Assembly: GCF_000403355.2 (NCBI RefSeq)
Contig: NZ_KE159646.1
Span: 1,578,258 to 1,642,257 of the forward strand
Direction: 5' to 3'
DNA: 64,000 nucleotides
Origin: Adlercreutzia caecimuris B7
Lineage (GTDB): Bacteria; Actinomycetota; Coriobacteriia; Coriobacteriales; Eggerthellaceae
The translations under genes were made by a program, and so were the position numbers. Position 1 is the first letter of the stretch, and the number at the start of each line of letters is the position of its first letter. The notes beneath the pieces were generated by a model. It did not search any database. It was not told where the DNA came from and saw only the letters and a list, made by a program, of their open reading frames with translations. This document shows, one piece after another, positions 49,951-58,583 of this stretch.

Positions 49951-51374
49951 TGGCAGAGGAACGCGGCACCTACGCTTACGCGATCGAATGGCTCAAGATG
50001 CTGGGGTACAGCCCCGACGTGCGCATGGCCGGCACCATAGCGAAGTACTGGGGCTGGTACACGGCGGACAACCTGTGGTACCACTACCGCGCGCGCCGCG
50101 GGTTCAAGCTCTTCAAGAGCGACCGGGAGACGCTGCACCCCGCCGCCCTGGCCGCCGAGGCGTGGAGCGACCTGCTCATGAACGAGAAGCTGGAGATGAC
50201 CGCCGAGGACGGGGGCATGCGGGAGGTGCTGGCGGCGCACTTCGGGAGCTTCGGGGTCGCCCAGGCCGACTTCACCACCCGGGCCTTCGCCCTCGGAACG
50301 GGGGCGTGGGCCGTGGGGGTCGACGACGTGAGCGACGACGGGATGCTCCACCCCGACGCCCGCGTGAGGATCGACGGCTACGATGCCCACCAGGTGATGC
50401 CCCTCACGTGGTCTGCAGACAGCTGCACCCAGTGCGCGTTCGTCACCCGCGTGGAGCTGGGCGGCCGCGACTACGACCAGTGCCAGGCCCACATCCTGCT
50501 CGGCGGCACCTACCACATCCTCACCCAGCTCTTCGACGCGAGGAGCCACCGCATGGTGTTCCCCGAGGGCGTGACCTCTGACCTGGACACGAGATCGCCG
50601 CACAAGACGTTCGCGCTCGTGAAGCCCGCCGTGCCCAACCCGCACTTCAGCTACTGCGCGATGGGGGCCAGCGTGTTCGACAAGGGGGTGAGCGCCATCA
50701 AGGCCACCGACGAGGCCCTGACCTCGCTGCTGGTGCACCTGCGCGTCTCCCGCCCGAAGATGTTCGTGACGGACACGATGATCGAGAAGAAGACCACGAA
50801 GGCGGCAGACGGCAAGAAGGTCACGGAGTACGCCGCGTTCGGCGAGGCCGACGATATCACCTTCCGCACCCCTCCCGGCGAGGAGGGGACCGACCCGCTC
50901 AAGGTGGTGCAGCCCGACATGCGCATCGCCGACAACGAGCGTGCCATCAACGCGGGCCTGAAGATGCTCTCCATCGCCTGCGGCCTGGGCGACCAGTACT
51001 GGGCATGGGATCACAAGGACGGGCTGAAGACCGCCACCGAGGTGGTCAGCGACTCCTCCATGCTGGCCCGGACCCTCAAGAAGCACCAGAACGTCCTGCG
51101 CAAGTCCATCGGCGAGCTAGTGCGGGGCGTGGCCGGCGTGTGCCGGCACCTCTGCAACACCGCCGTCGACCCGATGGCCGAGGTGTCCATCGACTTCGAC
51201 GACGGCATCATCACCGACACCCAGACGGACAAGAATATGGCGCTCACCGAGATCAGCGTCCTCGGCATCCCCGCGCTCAAGAGGAAATACCTGACCGACT
51301 ACTGCGGCTTCTCCGAGGAGGAGGCGGAGGCCGCCGTGCCCGACCAGGCCCCCGCGATCGACCCCGGCTACTGA
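49950..51374 (+). CDS. Portal protein (SPP1 gp6-like)
   Basis: A 474-aa head portal of the SPP1/Phage_portal type. The N-terminus (YAIEWLKMLGYSPDV...WGWYTADNLWYHY), a central helical DE-rich stem, and a C-terminus with DSSMLARTLKKHQNVLRKSI are all typical. It forms the DNA channel. It overlaps both neighbours by one base (ATGA/TGATG). Confidence 0.9.
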   Translation: MAEERGTYAYAIEWLKMLGYSPDVRMAGTIAKYWGWYTADNLWYHYRARRGFKLFKSDRETLHPAALAAEAWSDLLMNEKLEMTAEDGGMREVLAAHFGSFGVAQADFTTRAFALGTGAWAVGVDDVSDDGMLHPDARVRIDGYDAHQVMPLTWSADSCTQCAFVTRVELGGRDYDQCQAHILLGGTYHILTQLFDARSHRMVFPEGVTSDLDTRSPHKTFALVKPAVPNPHFSYCAMGASVFDKGVSAIKATDEALTSLLVHLRVSRPKMFVTDTMIEKKTTKAADGKKVTEYAAFGEADDITFRTPPGEEGTDPLKVVQPDMRIADNERAINAGLKMLSIACGLGDQYWAWDHKDGLKTATEVVSDSSMLARTLKKHQNVLRKSIGELVRGVAGVCRHLCNTAVDPMAEVSIDFDDGIITDTQTDKNMALTEISVLGIPALKRKYLTDYCGFSEEEAEAAVPDQAPAIDPGY

Positions 51375-52996
51375 TGCTCTCCCCCGAGCAGATAGAGGCG
51401 GCGGGCGACGCCGTGGCCGCCGTGTACGGCGAGATCGAGGCGAGGATGCTGGACCGCCTCGCGGCCGCGCTGCTGTCCGGGGGCGGGCTCGGGCAGGCGG
51501 ACATCGTGGCGCTGAACCTGCTGGCGCAGTCGCGCACGGCCGAGCTGATGGCGATCCTGGAGGAGCACCGCGCCGAGATCGACGCCGCCGTGCTCGCCAC
51601 GGCCGAGAGGTACCTGGAGGCCTCCGACGCCGACGACGTGGCCCGCTGCGGCGGCGCCCCCGCGTGGCCGCGCCAGGTGAGGGCCACCGTCCAGGGCGTG
51701 GCCCGGATACTCGCGAGGGACAACATCCAGATGGTCGAGGGCGCCAAGCGGGCCTTCCTGGGCGCGTCCATCGAGGCGGTGACCCGAGTCAACGCCGGCG
51801 CGTCCGACCCCGAGCGCGCGATCCACTCGGCCGTGCGCAAGCTGGAGCGGGAAGGCATCGGCATCGTCACGTACCAGAACCGGGCGACGGGGGCGGTGAC
51901 CGTCGAGAACAGGATCGACGTCGCCGTGCGCCGCCACGTGCGCACCCAGATAGCCCAGGACGGCATGAGGATGGCCGAGGAGCGCATGCGCGAGGTGGGC
52001 GTGCAGCTCGTGGAGGTGTCGAGCCACCCGGACAGCCGCCCGGAGCACCGCGCGTGGCAGGGCCGCTGCTACTCGCTCGTCGGCGACATCGAGATCGACG
52101 GCACCCGCTACCCCGACTTCTACGCCGCGACCGGCTACGGCAGCGTGGACGGCCTCGGGGGCGCGAACTGCCGGCACAGCTTCGGCCCCTACCGCCACGG
52201 GATGCCGCGCGCCTACGAGCCCGACCCGAAGCCGGCGTGCGGCCTACTCGGCGAGGAGGTGTACGCCCTTGAGCAGGGCCAGCGGTACCGCGAGCGCAAG
52301 ATACGCGAGGCCAAGCGCGAGCTGCGGGGAGCGCGGCTCGTCTACGACGAGAGGCGGGACGGAGACAGCCTGGCCGAGTACCTGGGGGCGAAGCGGAAGC
52401 TGCGCGATCGCCAAGAGAAGATGCGCGAGTACATCGACGCCGCCAACGCACGGAGCAGGGTGCCGGGCGCCAAGGTGCTGCACCGCCACCCTGCCAGGGA
52501 GTGGGCCGGCGATATGCCGAAGGGCGGCATCGCCGTCAGCGCGGCCTCGAAGAGGAGGGCACTTGAGAGAGCGGAGCTGAAGGAGAAGTGCCTTCGCGCA
52601 AAGTATCCCGTGTTCGACCGGGGAAGGCTCGGGCAAGTCGGCAGGGCAACCCACGAGGCGAGAAGAAGCGGCGGGCATTACGACGTGGTGATGCACGGAT
52701 CTCCGCAGCTCGCGCTCCCCTACCTCGAAAGGACCGACGCCCGCCTGATCGCCGACGTGCTGCGCTCAAGGAACGACTACCACGGGGAGCCGGTGCGGCT
52801 GCTGTCATGCTGCACGGGGCGCGCCGACGAGCACGGAGAGTGCTTCGCCCAGAGGCTCGCCGACGAGCTAGGCGCGACCGTGACGGCGCCCGACGGGATG
52901 CTGTGGCTCTACGATGACGGCTCCTTCACCATCGGGAAGAAGAAGGGCGTGAATACGGGAAGCATGGTACAATTCGACCCGAGGAGGAAGCGATGA
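51374..52996 (+). CDS. MuF/minor capsid protein 2 with C-terminal toxin-like domain
   Basis: A 540-aa protein. Residues about 1-300 form the phage minor capsid protein 2 (MuF-type) domain, with SSHPDSRPEHRAWQGRCYSL and GGANCRHSFGPYRHG. Residues about 310-400 are a charged coiled coil. The last ~135 residues form an extra domain with a conserved-looking His (YDVVMHGSP, H441), Cys (VRLLSCCTG, C479/C480), and FAQRLADELGATVTAPDGML. That pattern is known from C-terminal domains of polymorphic toxins and resembles clan CD/C80-type cysteine peptidase folds. A small acidic gene follows, as an immunity gene would. Confidence 0.85.
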   Translation: MLSPEQIEAAGDAVAAVYGEIEARMLDRLAAALLSGGGLGQADIVALNLLAQSRTAELMAILEEHRAEIDAAVLATAERYLEASDADDVARCGGAPAWPRQVRATVQGVARILARDNIQMVEGAKRAFLGASIEAVTRVNAGASDPERAIHSAVRKLEREGIGIVTYQNRATGAVTVENRIDVAVRRHVRTQIAQDGMRMAEERMREVGVQLVEVSSHPDSRPEHRAWQGRCYSLVGDIEIDGTRYPDFYAATGYGSVDGLGGANCRHSFGPYRHGMPRAYEPDPKPACGLLGEEVYALEQGQRYRERKIREAKRELRGARLVYDERRDGDSLAEYLGAKRKLRDRQEKMREYIDAANARSRVPGAKVLHRHPAREWAGDMPKGGIAVSAASKRRALERAELKEKCLRAKYPVFDRGRLGQVGRATHEARRSGGHYDVVMHGSPQLALPYLERTDARLIADVLRSRNDYHGEPVRLLSCCTGRADEHGECFAQRLADELGATVTAPDGMLWLYDDGSFTIGKKKGVNTGSMVQFDPRRKR

Positions 52997-53277
52997 TCGA
53001 CGCATTCACAGACTACGAGAGCAAGGACGACCTCGTAACCCACGACTACAAGTCGGGCGAGAAGGAGGCACTGCTGTCCTATATGCGATCCTTCCGCTAC
53101 GACGCCGTGGCGGCCGGGTTCTTCGACGACGTCGTGACTGGCGAGATGAAGATCGGCATCGACTACCTCGCGTTCGATGATGGCATCTTCTCCTGGACAT
53201 CCAGAGACACCTACCACGTGGAGCACTACGACTTGGCACCCCGCGACGAGTTCCTTGCAGCCGCACTCGCTGCCTAG
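52993..53277 (+). CDS. Probable immunity protein for the MuF toxin domain
   Basis: A 94-aa strongly acidic protein (IDAFTDYESKDDLVTHDYKS, TGEMKIGIDYLAFDDG) whose start overlaps the MuF gene stop. Its composition, size and tight linkage to a polymorphic toxin-like C-terminus suggest a cognate immunity protein. No family recognised; the call rests on context. Confidence 0.6.
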   Translation: MIDAFTDYESKDDLVTHDYKSGEKEALLSYMRSFRYDAVAAGFFDDVVTGEMKIGIDYLAFDDGIFSWTSRDTYHVEHYDLAPRDEFLAAALAA

Positions 53278-53323
53278 TCGAACAGCAGGATACAGGGCGA
53301 CGGTACGCCCGGCTCTGTTGCCA

Positions 53324-53349
53324 AGCCCCGCCACGGCGGGGCTTTTTCA
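53324..53349 (+). terminator. Rho-independent terminator after the immunity gene
   Basis: Stem AGCCCCGC-CACG-GCGGGGCT followed by TTTTTC, 50 bases after the stop at 53277. The 256-base gap up to 53533 holds no gene; it has phased repeats at 53368-53397 and probably the promoter of the structural genes. Confidence 0.85.
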
Positions 53350-53367
53350 TGCCCAGATTTCCCTGCC

Positions 53368-53397
53368 ACTTCCCCGAACTTCCCGCAACTTCCCCGC
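53368..53397. repeat. Three 10-bp phased repeats
   Basis: ACTTCCCCGA, ACTTCCCGCA, ACTTCCCCGC in tandem, exactly one helical turn apart (starts 53368, 53378, 53388). Related ACTTCC motifs continue at about 53415. Candidate protein-binding array before the head genes. Confidence 0.5.
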
Positions 53398-53533
53398 CTG
53401 GCGACACCTTCGGGACACTTCCAACCATCGCGAGAGACGGCGGCAACGGTCTCACTCGCCCGCCCGAGCGGCAATCGGGTGCCGAAGCGCGCAGAGAAGC
53501 GCGGCAAACAAACCCCGGAGAAAGGTTGGAAGA

Positions 53534-54061
53534 ATGGCAGATCAGAACAATGCCGACAACGGCGCACAGGCTCAGCAGGAAGCAGGCGCGCAGAGCCAGC
53601 AGGCTCAGCAGACCGAGCAGAGCGCCGCGCAGGGAACCGACAACGGCGCACAGGCTCAGCAGAGCACCCAAACGCAGTCCGCACCGCCGGCAGGCAACAC
53701 GGTGAACGCCCACAAGCACCAGCGCGACATCGCCAAGCTGGAAGCCGAGCGCGACGCCGCGAGGGCGGAGGCCGAGGGCTACAAGGGCCTCAAGGCCGAG
53801 TTCGACGCCTGGAAGGCCGAGCAGGCCGCAGCGAAGGCGGAGGACGCGCTGAAGGCAGCGGGCTGCATCGACGTGGTGGCCGCATCCGCGCGCCTCTCCG
53901 AGTTCGACGGCGACGTGGAGAAGCTGAAGGGGGCCGCGCCCTACCTGTTCGCCTCTTCCGACAACAGCAAGAGCACGGGCGGCAACCCGAAGGGGACCCC
54001 CGACCCCGAGGACGAGCGCACCAAGAAGATGCGCGAAATGCTCGGGCTGACCAACGAATAG
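53534..54061 (+). CDS. Capsid scaffolding protein
   Basis: A 175-aa protein: Gln/Ala/Asn-rich disordered N-terminus with a repeated DNGAQAQQ, a central coiled coil (HQRDIAKLEAERDAARAEAE, WKAEQAAAKAEDALKAAG), and a C-terminal helix. Typical of scaffolds (minor structural GP20-like) placed directly before the major capsid gene. Confidence 0.85.
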   Translation: MADQNNADNGAQAQQEAGAQSQQAQQTEQSAAQGTDNGAQAQQSTQTQSAPPAGNTVNAHKHQRDIAKLEAERDAARAEAEGYKGLKAEFDAWKAEQAAAKAEDALKAAGCIDVVAASARLSEFDGDVEKLKGAAPYLFASSDNSKSTGGNPKGTPDPEDERTKKMREMLGLTNE

Positions 54062-54071
54062 GAGCGTTTCA

Positions 54072-54944
54072 ATGCCTAACCAGATCACCCTGCCCCAGGG
54101 CATCCAGACCATCCTCGACGAGGTGTACCGCCAGGCATCGGTCACCTCCGTGCTGACCAGCCCTCCCTCCCAGCTGCGCCCGACCCAGAACGTCCACGAG
54201 TTCTGCTACCCGCAGATGGAAGTGGGCGGCCTGGGCGACTACGACCGTGCGAGCGGCTACACCGCGAACAGCGGCGTGAACCTGGTCTGGAAGACCGTGA
54301 CGGCCGACTACGACCGCGGCACCAAGATCATGGTCGACGAGATGGACAACCAGGAGTCCTTCGACCTCGCCTTCGGGCAGGCCGCGAACATCCTGATGCG
54401 CGAGCACGTCGCGCCCGAGGGCGACGCCTTCACCTTCGCCAAGATCGCGGGGCTGGACAGCATCACCAACAACACCGACAGCATCGAGAACGGGGTGCAG
54501 TTCCTGGAGGCCATCCTCACCGCCACCACCGAGATGGACGAGGAAGAGGTGCCCGAGGAGCAGCGTTACCTGTTCACCACCTCCACCCTGCTCAAGTCCG
54601 TGAAGGCGCTGGACACCACCAAGTCGCGCGAGGCGCTGGACGGCTTCGCCGGCATCGTCAAGGTCCCGCGCGGCCGCTTCAACACCGCCATCGACCTCTT
54701 GAGCGGCCGCGACGGCGACGAGATCGCCGGCGGCTGGAAGGCCTCGGAGCTGTCCAAGCCCATCAACTTCCTCATCGTCCACAAGCCCTCGCTCATCAAG
54801 TTCGACCGCCACGTTGCAGGCCCCACCGTCATCGGCCCGGAGATCAACCCCGACGCCGACGCGAGCATCGTGAAGTACCGCAAGTACGGCGTGGTCGACG
54901 GCTACGAGAACAAGCGCGCGGGCATCTACCTGAGCCACAAGTAA
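54072..54944 (+). CDS. Major capsid protein
   Basis: A 290-aa protein following the scaffold, with the HK97-like fold expected from size and position. Visible are the N-terminal helical arm (LPQGIQTILDEVYRQASVTS), E-loop region, and the C-terminal part with IVHKPSLIKFDRHVAGPTV and KYGVVDGYENKRAGIYLSH. It forms the icosahedral head. Confidence 0.88.
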   Translation: MPNQITLPQGIQTILDEVYRQASVTSVLTSPPSQLRPTQNVHEFCYPQMEVGGLGDYDRASGYTANSGVNLVWKTVTADYDRGTKIMVDEMDNQESFDLAFGQAANILMREHVAPEGDAFTFAKIAGLDSITNNTDSIENGVQFLEAILTATTEMDEEEVPEEQRYLFTTSTLLKSVKALDTTKSREALDGFAGIVKVPRGRFNTAIDLLSGRDGDEIAGGWKASELSKPINFLIVHKPSLIKFDRHVAGPTVIGPEINPDADASIVKYRKYGVVDGYENKRAGIYLSHK

Positions 54945-54955
54945 GGAGGAAGCAC

Positions 54956-55213
54956 ATGAAGACCGTGGGACTGACCTTCGAGAAAAAGGCCGCCGCCAAG
55001 CCCAAGCAGGCTAAGAAGCCCTCAGCGCCCAAGGGCGCGGGGGCCAGGGCCGGAGAGGGGGAGGCGGATAAGGCCGCCGACGAGGCCGGGAAGGCCGAGG
55101 GCGCTGCAATCACCGAGACCGCGACCGACAACAAGGGCGCGAAGGCCGACAGCGCCGCCAAGGAGAAAAAGGCCGCCGACGAGGCCGGGAAGGCCGACGG
55201 AGGGGAGGGCTAG
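54956..55213 (+). CDS. Lys/Ala-rich low-complexity protein
   Basis: An 85-aa protein with a repeated AADEAGKA segment and Lys-rich N-terminus. AAGGAGG precedes the ATG. Comparable small proteins sit between capsid and connector genes in phages; a head-decoration or linker role is inferred. Confidence 0.65.
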   Translation: MKTVGLTFEKKAAAKPKQAKKPSAPKGAGARAGEGEADKAADEAGKAEGAAITETATDNKGAKADSAAKEKKAADEAGKADGGEG

Positions 55214-55216
55214 AGA

Positions 55217-55573
55217 ATGCCACTGCCCTCCGTCACATACGACCTCTACAGAGGCCAGGGCGGAACGCTCGGGGAGGACGCCTTCGCGGCGTCCCTCCGG
55301 GCGGCGGCGTCCGCGGTCCGCGACGTCATCGGCTTCAACGAGCCGCAGGACGGCGAGGACGAGGAGGCCTACATCCGCGCGGTGTGCGCCGCCGTGGAGG
55401 TGGACGACGCCTACGGCGCGTCCGGGGGCATCGGCGAGTCGGTGGCATCGGTGACTCTCGGCAAGTTCTCCGCCACGGCCGGGGCGTCGTCCGGCTACGG
55501 CGCCGACATGGGCCGGGCGATCCGCCGCGAGCTCGCCGGCTCGTCGCTGCTCTACCAGGGGGTGCCGGCATGA
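55217..55573 (+). CDS. Head-tail connector (gp15/gp6-like) protein
   Basis: A 118-aa mainly helical protein (LRAAASAVRDVIGFNEPQDG, DEEAYIRAVCAAVEVDDAYG) at the place of the head completion/adaptor protein directly after the capsid genes. Assignment by size and position. Confidence 0.75.
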   Translation: MPLPSVTYDLYRGQGGTLGEDAFAASLRAAASAVRDVIGFNEPQDGEDEEAYIRAVCAAVEVDDAYGASGGIGESVASVTLGKFSATAGASSGYGADMGRAIRRELAGSSLLYQGVPA

Positions 55574-55917
55574 TGCCCATCCCGCGCAGGCTGCTGCGCC
55601 AGGCGTGCACCGTGCGCGTGCCCCGGGACTCGTTCTACAGGGGGGAGTACGAGGAGCCCGTCACCATCGGGCGGGTCTGCTACGAGCCCGCATCCTCCAT
55701 CGGAGGCACCGCCAACTCGGGCGGCTCCCCCCACCAAGAGCAGAACCCCGTGCGCGGGACGCTGTTCATCGACCCCAGGGCGAGCGAGGGGGCCTTCGAG
55801 GTGCCCGCGGGGTCCCTGGTCAAGGTGGACGGGATGGAGACCGAGGCCGTGGTGCGCGAGTGCGCCGCGATCATGTGCGGGGGCCGGGTGCACCACTGGG
55901 AGGTGGTGCTGAAGTGA
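55570..55917 (+). CDS. Minor capsid / head closure protein
   Basis: A 115-aa beta-rich protein (MPIPRRLLRQACTVRVPRDS, FEVPAGSLVKVDGME, HHWEVVLK) with the layout of Minor_capsid_1/head closure proteins. It overlaps its neighbours by four bases each. Confidence 0.78.
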   Translation: MMPIPRRLLRQACTVRVPRDSFYRGEYEEPVTIGRVCYEPASSIGGTANSGGSPHQEQNPVRGTLFIDPRASEGAFEVPAGSLVKVDGMETEAVVRECAAIMCGGRVHHWEVVLK

Positions 55918-56252
55918 CCGTGGCGATCGACACCCCGGGCATCGACGCCATCGCGTCCGGGAGCCGCGCCCGCGACTGCCTGGAGGAGGTGTCCCGCAGG
56001 GCCGAGCTGCTCATGCGCCCGTACGTGCCCGTGCGCGAGGGCATCCTGCGCTCGTCCGCGCTCGTGTCGAGCGACTTCGCCGCCGGCATGCTCTCGTGGA
56101 GCACGCCCTACGTGGACAGGCACTACTACGTCCCCATGGCCCACACCGACCCCGCCGGCATGGCCACGGACCACTGGGACGAGGCCATGATGGCCGAGCG
56201 GGGCGATGAGCTGACGGAGTACGCCGCCGAGGTGTACGGGAAGGATCTGTGA
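55914..56252 (+). CDS. Minor capsid 2 / HK97 gp10-like protein
   Basis: A 112-aa protein with LRSSALVSSDFAAGMLSWST and TPYVDRHYYVPMAH, matching tail-completion proteins (Minor_capsid_2 / gp10 type). Starts with GTG 55914. Confidence 0.75.
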   Translation: MTVAIDTPGIDAIASGSRARDCLEEVSRRAELLMRPYVPVREGILRSSALVSSDFAAGMLSWSTPYVDRHYYVPMAHTDPAGMATDHWDEAMMAERGDELTEYAAEVYGKDL

Positions 56253-56644
56253 TGGAGCTGGATCTGATGGAGTCGGTGAGGTCCCGCCTGAAGGCCGCCG
56301 GCATCGGCAACGTCTACGCGAGGCTCGCCGACGCCGCCAGGCACGACGAGTTCACCGTGCTCAGCTTCGCGGCGCCCATGCGCCCCGAGTGCTTCTTCGA
56401 CATGTCCATGGACATCGCCGCGCGCGTCACCGTCGTGTGCCTGCGGCACAGCGACTTCGAGGCCATGGCGGACGCCACCGCCGCCTTCGACGCCCTCAGG
56501 GCCGACCCGCCGGAGTCCGCCAACGGCAGCTACCGCCTCACCGGCATGGACATCTCACTGCCCTCGCCGGTCACCTGGGACGAATCCGGGCGGCTCGCGT
56601 GGGCGTTCGACATGAACCTGACAATCGAGAGAAAGGACGCGTAA
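56252..56644 (+). CDS. Tail terminator / minor capsid 3-like protein
   Basis: A 130-aa protein with SRLKAAGIGNVYARLADAAR and a C-terminal WAFDMNLTIE beta strand, as in tail terminators of siphoviruses. Start ATG 56252 overlaps the previous stop. Confidence 0.72.
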   Translation: MELDLMESVRSRLKAAGIGNVYARLADAARHDEFTVLSFAAPMRPECFFDMSMDIAARVTVVCLRHSDFEAMADATAAFDALRADPPESANGSYRLTGMDISLPSPVTWDESGRLAWAFDMNLTIERKDA

Positions 56645-56647
56645 GCC

Positions 56648-57370
56648 ATGGACATCGGATACGCGATGAACTACCAGCACGTCTGCGAGATCGACACCAC
56701 GCCGCAGGACGGCGCGCCCACGTGGGCGTGGTTCGGCCCCGGCATCAAGTCGATCAGCGCCGACAAGAGCGAGACCACCTCCGAGGAGTACTTCTTCGAC
56801 GGCGGGGGCCAGGCCGAGACGTCCGTGGACGCCATCGCGCGGGCCTACAACGTCAGCGGCTACCGCCGCCCGGGCGACCCGGCCCAGGACTTCGTGGCCG
56901 GCCTCGACGAGGAGACGGGCGACGCCCTGCTCACCAAGATCCGCATGACGGGGCCCACCGGAGAGATGGTCGAGCGCGACGTGACCGTGCACGAGATCAA
57001 GGCCAGCGACCCCACCGGCGACGCCAACGCCAAGACGGAGTTCAGCTGCAAGCTGAGCTGCAAGGGCTCCCCGCGCCTGGTCGAGGAGAGCGCCGGCACC
57101 GACCTCCCCGATTCGGTGACGGCCCAGGCCGTCACCGTCGCCGTCGGGGGCACCTCGGCCATCGGCGCCTCGGTCTCGCCCGCCACGGCGTCCCAGCGCG
57201 TGCTCTGCGCCGTGCTCGACCCCAAGGTCGCCGAGGTCACCACCGACGGCCTCGTCACGGGCCTCAAGGCCGGCAAGACCACGGTGACCGTCAAGGCGGC
57301 CGCCAAGCCGTCGGTCATGGCCCAGGTGGAGGTGACCGTGACGGCGGGGGCGCAGGCCGCCAAGGCGTAG
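56648..57370 (+). CDS. Major tail tube protein with C-terminal BIG_2 domain
   Basis: A 240-aa protein. Residues 1-150 are the tail-tube domain (AWFGPGIKSISADKSETTSE, GYRRPGDPAQDF). Residues about 158-235 are a bacterial Ig-like group 2 domain (VTAQAVTVAVGGTSAIGASV, then DGLVTGLKAGKTTVTVKA), an optional decoration that may bind cell or mucus surfaces. It is followed by a terminator at 57397. Confidence 0.88.
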   Translation: MDIGYAMNYQHVCEIDTTPQDGAPTWAWFGPGIKSISADKSETTSEEYFFDGGGQAETSVDAIARAYNVSGYRRPGDPAQDFVAGLDEETGDALLTKIRMTGPTGEMVERDVTVHEIKASDPTGDANAKTEFSCKLSCKGSPRLVEESAGTDLPDSVTAQAVTVAVGGTSAIGASVSPATASQRVLCAVLDPKVAEVTTDGLVTGLKAGKTTVTVKAAAKPSVMAQVEVTVTAGAQAAKA

Positions 57371-57396
57371 GCGACACCTTAGAGAACATTCCGAGC

Positions 57397-57436
57397 AAGG
57401 CCGGGGCCGACGCGCTGCGCCCCGGCCTTTCCTTTT
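57397..57436 (+). terminator. Terminator after the tail tube gene
   Basis: Arms AAGGCCGGGG (57397-57406) and CCCCGGCCTT (57420-57429) followed by TCCTTTTG. A terminator just after the tail tube gene sets its high expression apart from the genes below. Confidence 0.8.
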
Positions 57437-57466
57437 GTCTCGCAGCGCATGGAACAAGGAGACAAG

Positions 57467-57928
57467 ATGAAGAGGATCAAGCTCTACTCCCCCGTCGAGA
57501 CCGTGGAGGTCGAGGTGGGCGGCAACGTGGCCGAGCTGAGGCTGGACCTGTCGAAGGAGCGGCTCGAGGACGTCGCGGACGCCTGCATCAAGGCCAAGTC
57601 CAAGGTTGCCACCCTGGAGGCCCTGGCGGCGAAGGCCGCAGACAAGCGCGACCGCGCCGAGATCGACCGCAAGGTGAGCAAGGCCATCGAGCCCGCCGTG
57701 CGCCTCGTGCTCGGGGACGCCCAGTTCGACGAGGTGATGGAGCTGTGCGGATGCGACGGCTCCATGGGCGCGGGCACGCGCAACCTCGTGGTGCTCCCGC
57801 TGCTCGCCCTGGTGATGGAGTGCATCGCCAAGCGCAACGAGGTCATCGGCGAGAGCAAGAAGATCATCGGAACCATCGCAGCGCGCCCCGAGGGGGACGA
57901 AGATGCGCTGCGACCTGACGAGGACTAA
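57467..57928 (+). CDS. Tail assembly chaperone
   Basis: A 153-aa mostly helical protein with an N-terminal strand (RIKLYSPVETVEVEVGGNVA) and a charged middle. Its position between tail tube and tape measure marks it as a G-type chaperone. AAGGAG precedes ATG 57467. Confidence 0.75.
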   Translation: MKRIKLYSPVETVEVEVGGNVAELRLDLSKERLEDVADACIKAKSKVATLEALAAKAADKRDRAEIDRKVSKAIEPAVRLVLGDAQFDEVMELCGCDGSMGAGTRNLVVLPLLALVMECIAKRNEVIGESKKIIGTIAARPEGDEDALRPDED

Positions 57929-58580
57929 CCGGGTAGACCCCGAGCGCGGCCACGTCGCGGAGTACCGCTGGCGGGGCCGCGACATCGGCATATGCGACTC
58001 GGCCCGCAACGTCGTCGCGGTCGTGTCGTCGTTCGACGGGCCCGACCAGGCGTGGCGGGCCGTCACTGAGAAGCTGTTCCTCGACTTCGACAACGAGGCC
58101 GTGCTCGCCGCGGCGTGCGAGCCGGGCAGCCTCGAAGACAACATCTCCGACCTCGTGTGCTCGGCCCTGTGGGACGTGTGCGGCCTCGACGCGACGCCCG
58201 ACCGCCGCCACTCCCCCGAGTGGGAGGAGCCGCGGTTCTCGTGGACCCAGGACGCCCACCGCATACGCGCGTCGCTGCTGGCCGCCTACGGGCTCGACTG
58301 GGACGAGTGCGCCGACCGCATGTCCTTCGCCGACATGTGCGGGCTCCTTGCGTCCCTCATGGAGACCACATCCCCCACCCCCTTCCAGCAGGCCGTCATC
58401 TACCGGGGCGAGGCCCCTGAGCACGTGAGCAAGAGCGACGGGGCCATGGAGTCGTGGCGGGCCTGCGCCGCCCACTACGCCCTGGAGGACGAGGGCGGCG
58501 AGGGCGACGCGATGAGAGCCGCCGACGCGGCCATGGCCGACATGTTCGCCGCGGCGCGGCGCGCCGCGGGGAGGGGGTAG
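57903..58580 (+). CDS. Gp15-like tail assembly protein
   Basis: A 225-aa protein (RCDLTRTNRVDPERGHVAEY, AYGLDWDECADRMSFADMCG, LMETTSPTPFQQAV) resembling the Bacteriophage Gp15 family, the second chaperone before the tape measure. It overlaps the first chaperone by 26 bases in another frame; a G/G-T type frameshift product is possible but the second gene also has its own ATG. Confidence 0.72.
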   Translation: MRCDLTRTNRVDPERGHVAEYRWRGRDIGICDSARNVVAVVSSFDGPDQAWRAVTEKLFLDFDNEAVLAAACEPGSLEDNISDLVCSALWDVCGLDATPDRRHSPEWEEPRFSWTQDAHRIRASLLAAYGLDWDECADRMSFADMCGLLASLMETTSPTPFQQAVIYRGEAPEHVSKSDGAMESWRACAAHYALEDEGGEGDAMRAADAAMADMFAAARRAAGRG

Positions 58581-58583
58581 CCC

